From: Mesocentrotus franciscanus
Lineage: Eukaryota > Echinodermata > Echinoidea > Camarodonta > Strongylocentrotidae
Direction of reading: 5' to 3'
DNA: 64,000 nucleotides
Assembly: GCA_037976565.1 (NCBI GenBank)
Contig: CP137666.1
Span: 59,289,413 to 59,353,412, forward strand
Position 1 is the first letter of the stretch; every line of letters begins with the position of its first letter. Made by a program: the position numbers and the translations under genes. The notes beneath the pieces were generated by a model, which worked only from the letters and a program-made list of their open reading frames with translations, was not told the DNA's origin and made no database searches. Shown piece after piece: positions 58,108 through 64,000 of this stretch.

Positions 58108-60090
58108 GGAGTCGAAAACGGTACAACGAATCGTCTCCTTTTTCTAATAATTTAATGAAACGTCAAAGCTTCCCCGCTTCGCGCGGGAGGGGGAAAATTT
58201 AATTCAGACAAGGATTAAGAGTCGAGAACGGTACAACGGATCGTCTTCTTTCTCTTATAATTTAATGAAACGTCAAAGCTTGGGTGAAACTGAATTCAGA
58301 CCAGGATTAAGTGTCGAGCCGTACAACGAATCGTTCCTCTCTCTAATAATTTAATGAAACGTCAAAGCTTCCGCGCTTCGCGCGGGGGGGGGGACTGAAT
58401 CGAGAACGGTACAACGAATCGTCTTCTTTCTCTAATAATTTGATAAAAAGTCAAAGCTTCCGCGCTTCGCGCGGGAGGGGGAAAATTTAATTCAGACAAG
58501 GATTAAGAGTCGAGAACGGTACAACGGATCGTCTTCTTTCTCTAATAATTTAATGAAACGTCAAAGCTTCCGGGGGCAGAGGCGGCGCTCCCGGGGGGCA
58601 GGGGGGCACAGTGCCCTCCCACTTTTCAAGAATCCCAAAAGTGCCCCTTTACATAGGAAAATGCCCTTTAACTTTGTAAAAGTGCCCCTTTTTACATAAG
58701 AAAAGTGCCCCTTTTACTTTGACAAGTGCCCCTATTAATTTTTTTAAAGTGCCCTCCCCTTTCCACCTCTGATAAGTGCCCCTTTTATTTTGACACTTAC
58801 CCCTTTTCCTTCAACAAGTTCCCATTTTCCTTTGCAATATTCTCATAAGTGCCCTTTTTAATCTCTAGTAAGTGCCCCTTTTCAGGTACGAGAAGCGCCC
58901 TTTTCACTTTTGATAAGCGCCCTCTTCACCTCTGATAACTGTCCTATTCAAATCTGAGAGGTGCCCCTTTTGCTTTGACATGTGCCCCCTTTCCTTTGTA
59001 AGAAGTGCCCCTTCCTCTTTTAATAACTACCCCATTTTAACTCGGATAAACGCACCTTATCTTTTCACATGTGCCCCCTTTCCTTTCTAATAAATTTGGT
59101 AAGTGTCCCCTGTTCCTCTCATTATTAAACGTGCCCCTAATTTCCAGCGACTAAGAGCAATTTCCCCCAAAGCTCGCTCGCTACGCTCGCTCGCATTATA
59201 GATGTTATACTTATGTTACTTATCAAAGGCCTTTTCAGTCTTCCGTTATGAGAATGTGTTTATAATCCCATCAGGATTGGGGTTTTCCTCTTTATAATTA
59301 GATGTACCGGTAATTTTTCGCGCTGCGACCTCACAAAATAATCTTTAAAATTTTCCTCGCTCGCTTTGCTCGCTCGCAAGTGAATTTTCAGACCATAGCA
59401 TCCAACTGCAAAGTATGATGCTTAACCAATATCTTATATGATGTATAAAGAGACACAAATATTAAAATCACCCCTGATAATGTAATCACAATATAGGGTA
59501 TATACCAATGTTTAAAAACTTGTATCTTTTCGCTTTGAGATTTCCCTTTGAAGGTGCCCTTTTTTCCAGAAAGTGCCCTTTTTTGTAAGACTTTGGAAGT
59601 CGCTCCGCCGCTTCTTTCCGGGGGGAAGTGAATCGAGAACGGTACAACGAATCGTCTTCTTTCTCTAATAATTTTAATGAAACGTCAAAGCTTTCGCGCT
59701 TCGCGCGGGAGGGGTTGAAACTGAATTCAGACAAGGAATAAGAGTCGAGAACGGTACAACGAATCGTTCCTTTCTCTAATAATTTAATGAAACGTCAAAG
59801 CTTCTGCGCTTCGCGCGGGAGGGGGAAATTTAATTCAGACAAGGATTAAGAGTCGAGAACGGTATACAACGAATCGTCTTCTTTCTCTAATTTAATGAAA
59901 CGTCAAAGCTTCCAGGGGGAAGTGAATCGAGAACGGTACAACGAATCGTCTTCTTTCTCTAATAATTTAATGAAACGTCAAAGCTTCCGCGCTTCGCGCG
60001 AGAGGGGGGAAACTCAATTCAGACAAGGATTAAGAGTCGAGAACGGTACAACGAATCGTCTTCTTTCTCTAATAATTTAACGAAACGTCC
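58108..60090. repeat. Tandem array T2, about 105-115-bp unit
   Basis: About ten units of GTCGAGAACGGTACAACGAA, CTTTCTCTAATAATTTAATG, AAACGTCAAAGCTTCC and a GC hairpin CCGCGCTTCGCGCGG. The array is interrupted at 58577-59616 by an hAT-like element. Confidence 0.88.
58577..59616 (+). mobile_element. GTGCCCC hAT-like element inserted in array T2
   Basis: Begins CAGAGGCGGC and ends GCCGCTTCTT, flanked by the 8-bp direct repeat TCCGGGGG (58569-58576, 59617-59624). The unit at 59910 shows the uninterrupted array text (CTTCCAGGGGGAAGTGAATC). Shorter than the 29882 copy because it has fewer internal repeats. Confidence 0.87.
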
Positions 60091-60408
60091 CAAACCCAAA
60101 AATACGGTCCTATCACGCGAATGAGAACTTCTATCGTTTTTTGTGATTATTATTATCCTTGTGATATCATCCTAATCTACATGCCCCCCCCCAATAAAAA
60201 AATACGGCCCTTTCACGCGAATGAGATCTTCTATCGTTTTGGTGATTATTATCCTTGCCGTACATTATCATCCTCATTTACATGACCCACAACCAAAACA
60301 GGGATAATCATCAGAATATTCATGATGGATTCCGATTTATCAAATTGTCTCCGATGTATTTCAGCGTTATATTAAGAATGTATTAAGAATGTATGTCAAT
60401 ACATCCAG

Positions 60409-60610
60409 TGGCGGATCCAGGGGGCCCGGGGCCCGGCCCCTCCTAGCAAAAAAAACAGGTGAAAACACCCTTTTTGAAGAAAAAAGAAGATGGGCCCCCT
60501 CCCCTGGCGCCCAAGGGGGTAGGGGGTGGCGGTGGATAAAATAACTCTTCCCGGATGGAAAACTTTTTCGGGTGCCAAAAAAAAAAATTGTGCTCACAAC
60601 CCCCCAGTCT
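60409..60610. mobile_element. Partial hAT-like element, CAGTGGCGGATCC left end
   Basis: CAGTGGCGGATCCAGGGGG followed by text like 13993-14230 (GGTGAAAACACCC, GGCGCCCAAGGGGG). Right terminus missing. Confidence 0.75.
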
Positions 60611-60837
60611 GGACAGCAAAAACAAATGCTTTTCAATATGCGTTTAGTGGGCATACCATAATGGCATTAAAAAAATAGTGTGAATTGTTCTACTAACCAG
60701 GCTGCATAATAATAGGCCTATCAGATTTGAAAGTTAGATTATTTCGAGCTTCACAATAATATGCAGTTGTTGTTTTTATTTTTATTGTATTTGTGTGCAT
60801 CCAATTCACTTAGGGCTTAGGCCCAATCTCAATTCCA

Positions 60838-61065
60838 GAAGAGAGAGAAAGAAAGTTGGAGATAAAGAAAGATGAATGAGTAATAATTGAGAGAGATAGG
60901 TCGAGAGAGAGAGGGAAAGAGAGAGAGCGAAGGGAAAGAGAGAGAGAGAGAGGGAGAGAGAGAGAGGGAGAGAGAGAGGGGGTGAGAGAGATCGAGAGAG
61001 AGAATATCAAGTGAGAGTAACACAGGTCCACGGCTATAGAAAGAGAGACTCTCTTTCTATAGCCG
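60838..61065. repeat. (GA)n tract ending in a perfect 35-bp palindrome
   Basis: GA-rich sequence to about 61012, then at 61031-61065 two perfect 17-nt arms (CGGCTATAGAAAGAGAG and its complement) around one A. Confidence 0.88.
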
Positions 61066-62307
61066 TATAGTATATATTATATACGGAAAGGGAGATATTA
61101 GTCCAAAACACGTGTAGCAATTCACGAATCACTGACCTCTCTGACCTCTACCCGAGGTCAGTGGCAGAACAACATTCCTCAATAAGGGATGATCTCAAAA
61201 TAAGAATGTGCAGTACGTGATTGACTGTTGGGGAAAACGTCAAGTCGACCTATTTATTGATTATTAAATCTTTGTTTGTATGATTAAACGTATCTTCTTC
61301 TTTTTTAAATAAAGAAATAAAAAATAAATAATGTTACGTTCTGTCTATAAATGCAGGGAGATCCCTGATAAATGATTACCCAAAACTGTCCCTGTACAAC
61401 GACTTTGCGGGGTATTTTGAGATCATCCCCGAAATACATGTGCTCAGAAAATGCAAGCCTGTGATGCGTCTTCGGGCCAAGCCAACGCACATACTATACT
61501 TCACTGCACTGGGTCTGGGATCAATGCCAGCGTGTCAATGCACAATCACTCCCACAACATACATACACGGCCCGTGCGTTCACAGACCTGGCGAAACAGC
61601 ATAGCCGATTCATAACAAATGCATTTCAATTTGAAAACACAGAAACGATTAAGAGATGGAAATGGAAAAATAAGTTAAAGAGAACAACACTGAATATTCC
61701 GGCAGGACCGAGCAGGAAATGCATAGATTTACGTACTGAATTAAGTACAGTAATTGCAGTAAAGATGGCGGCCTGATCGATTATAAAATTATATATTACG
61801 ATTACAGTGTACAGACAAGTATTTTTTTTTAATTAACGAGACAGTATAAAAATCATACACTAAGGCAACTTGACTTTAAAAAATTTATCTTCATGATTAT
61901 TTATATTTGATTAGTCTGGTAATATGATTTGGTGTCAAAACATGATAATTATTACACTTTGACAATAGTGTTATATATGTGTTACGCTCTTCAGATGACA
62001 TGTAAATTTTCGAACTGAGAGGGAGCTATACCAAATTTACCGGGAGCACCGGTAAATTTTTTTATTTTTATTTTTTTTCTTCTCCAAATCAAAAGTGTTT
62101 TAGAGCCCAATTTTGTTAGAGTTGAGTGTTCTAACACTAGGCTTCACAATGATAATGAAAATTTTAAATTTCATGATCCACAAAAATTGAAATATTCCCA
62201 AAACTTTGTATTACCTTTAACACAATTCACACGCGGCAGTCCACGCTCTCGTCGTGTAAATCTTAAAGTCCCTATTGGCTGATGTAGGTATGCGTCAGTA
62301 TACAAAT

Positions 62308-62461
62308 GATGCACAGGTTTGAGTGCGTCGGTAGGAATTGTGTGCACAAGGTACCTTTGAATGGTTTGAACCCACGAGGCGCAGCCGAGTGGGTTTTAGA
62401 CCAAATTCAAAGGTACCGCGTGCACACAATTCCACCGACCCACGAATTAAACCTGTGCATC
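62308..62461. repeat. 154-bp hairpin
   Basis: GATGCACAGGTTT, GGAATTGTGTGCAC and GGTACCTTTGAAT on the left return inverted on the right; the centre is GCGCAGCCGAG. Followed by a 22-A run at 62484-62505. Confidence 0.82.
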
Positions 62462-62829
62462 ATCTGTTTTATAAAATGCCCCCAAAAAAAAAAAAAAAAA
62501 AAAAATCTGACTGCAGTTTACTGGATGCATGTTAAAATCATGCGTCCGGTTATTACCTGATGCATGATAAAAGTAAAACCACGCATCCGGTAATTACCGG
62601 ACGCATGATTTTGGCCAATGGTAAGAATGTATTAGGAAACAACACTCAAGACTCACCTCACTTGAAACTAATGATATGAACTCGAACTCCACGAAGAAAT
62701 AACAAAATGATGAATGCTGAACTTGAAGTTGAACAAGAAAGTCCCCTGAAGTACAAGTTAACACTATATACACTGTACACTATATACACAGATAGGCTGG
62801 TGTCATTTAATGATTGTGAATGTGCACTA

Positions 62830-64000
62830 CACAATCACTGATGTTAAAGGTGTGACTGGTAGTAGAACACAAATTGTTCTCTGATGATAGAGACAATGCA
62901 AGTGGTACATATGCTGCTGAGTCGGTGCTTGAGTTAGTGCTAATGGCTCTCGAGCAGTAACTTTAGGTGGGGGTTCCAATGCCAATGGTGTGTGCCTCGT
63001 TGCTGGAATACTTGCAACAGTAGAAGCTGGGTCCGGGACATAGGCCAAGTGTTTGCCAATTTCAGTACTCATTTCCCTTTTTCTACCCTCACTTGTCTGC
63101 GTATAAATTTAGATTTAGCTTTCACTCGATCCTATGACCGCTAATTAACTGCCATAATGTCTCGTGACTGGAAGCCTGCTTGATCCAATATGTTGGGACA
63201 CATATGTTGCCCTGCATGAGGCAGTGGTTGGTGTAGATTTTACTACACCCAGCTGCAGTAGAGATCTGTTTCATTTTGTTCGAAAGTGTGTTAATTCCAA
63301 CAGGGCTATTACAATACCACGGCTCACTTTCATTCTGTGGAACAGTTTTCTTAGGTTTCTGCCATAACCACTCACATGCAGGATGAAGTTTCGCAACATA
63401 TTTCTCAAAAGATTGAACTGGGCACCTTTCACTGTTCGGAACTTCATACATGTAACCACCAGTTTTCTCATCGTCGTTTTCTCGATGATTTCAGTTGATC
63501 ACGCTTTGTAACGTAGCGTATACCATCATCATCATGAAGGATTGAGAAGTCTGAAACCCTGAAATTTCTGACATTTTCACGTCCTCTGTTACAAAAAAAA
63601 TGTCATCAAATCTATGAACACCTTGTTTTGCAAACCTTTTGGTGTATCACAATCTAATTCAGTACTTGACTGAATTTTGTCCATTTCAATTGCAGATATT
63701 GTGTCTTTATGTTTAGTGCTACCAAGACCATCACGCTTTAACTTGACAAGCACAGCTTTAAACATACGATTGCTTTCGGGAAAGACAGTTTTGTTACAAA
63801 TGTCAAATTTATCATTGTCCAGAAAGTGGCGTTGAATACCGTACCGTACGTACTGAAGTGATTTTTTAGTGTACTGCTCACCATCGGTCTTCCGCACTGA
63901 TGCGTAGAACTCCGACAAAAGTTTCTCCAGTTCTGACGTTGAAATGACTTCTAAATTTACATGTTTGAGCTCTGCAAATCTCTCCAACTTAGAAAATGAG
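62830..64000 (-). pseudogene. Crypton-type tyrosine recombinase remnant (partial)
   Basis: On the minus strand from the window edge: MERFAELKHVNLEVISTSEL, LLSEFYASVRK, YVRYGIQRHF, then RGRENVRNF, CPVQSFEKYVAKLHP, LWQKPKK, INTLSNKMKQISTAAGC, ISGHRIE and NLYADK. This order (core-binding part, then the H-x-x-R and Tyr region) is that of Crypton-like DNA transposons and the KIAA1958/ZMYM-type domains derived from them. At least three frameshifts, stops near 63588 and 63122 and the loss of the expected arginine after TNHCL show it is inactive. Its start lies right of the window. Confidence 0.78.

Larger units (their letters stand above)
55319..62216. mobile_element. 6.9-kb TTAA element of family 3 with tandem-array cargo
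   Basis: Ends AGGTATTACAAAGTG and CAAAACTTTGTATTACCT match the 1-kb MITE at 51854, and TTAA flanks both (55315-55318, 62217-62220). The right 180 bp (TTTACCGGGAGCACCGGTAA onward) also matches that MITE. In between are foldbacks, three tandem-array families and an hAT-like insertion, but no transposase that I can see. Confidence 0.75.
55248..62276. repeat. Hairpin repeat unit split by a 6.9-kb insertion
   Basis: Left part AGGGACTTTTAGATTTGCAC at 55248 to 55314 and right part CGGCAGTCCACGCTCTCGTC to AAAGTCCCTATT at 62236-62276 are the two halves of one hairpin unit like those at 8397 and 10321. Confidence 0.8.

Noticed and set aside
57160..60090. CRISPR-like regular repeats
   Set aside because: Tandem arrays without unique spacers in a eukaryotic, intron-bearing context; they are satellites.

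Overview
The window is animal nuclear DNA: split genes with GT/AG introns of 0.4-7.5 kb, about 50% or more interspersed repeats, tRNA-headed SINEs, LINE remnants, many TTAA-flanked MITEs and hAT-like elements. The multidomain adhesion GPCRs and the frequent TAGGCCTA-type words make me favour an invertebrate deuterostome, probably an echinoderm; that is inference, not a search result. Layout: 1-23,292 holds the 3' part of an adhesion GPCR gene (gene A, plus strand, 17 exons visible, 5' exons outside the window). 23,293-31,855 is its 3'UTR and a repeat-filled intergenic space. 31,856-54,957 holds the 5' part of a tandem paralogue (gene B, plus strand, 11 exons, signal peptide onwards). 54,958-62,280 is a pile of nested mobile elements and tandem arrays at the place where gene B should continue, and 62,280-64,000 contains hairpins and a decayed Crypton-type tyrosine recombinase on the minus strand. 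The two genes are products of one duplication: about 1-8,400 aligns, introns included, with about 47,430-55,260. Putting both together, the receptor reads: signal peptide, LDLa, an unassigned extracellular module ending in four cysteines, Ig, the same module again with a basic furin-like site, a second Ig, SEA domain with a GSMIV self-cleavage-like motif, HormR-like four-cysteine domain, GAIN domain with GPS (HLTSF), seven transmembrane helices, and a Ser/Thr-rich tail ending in TYM. Gene B exons are all open and in phase. Gene A carries five exons that are each one base short (second Ig, two SEA exons, last GAIN exon, GPS exon), while its other exons, including all seven helices, are intact; this is either a young pseudogene or long-read deletion error. 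Because the two copies can be compared base for base, they date insertions: several MITEs sit in one copy with a clean empty TTAA site in the other, and a palindromic repeat at 8,397 / 55,248 was already present before the duplication and was later invaded by a LINE in copy A and by a 6.9-kb TTAA element in copy B.
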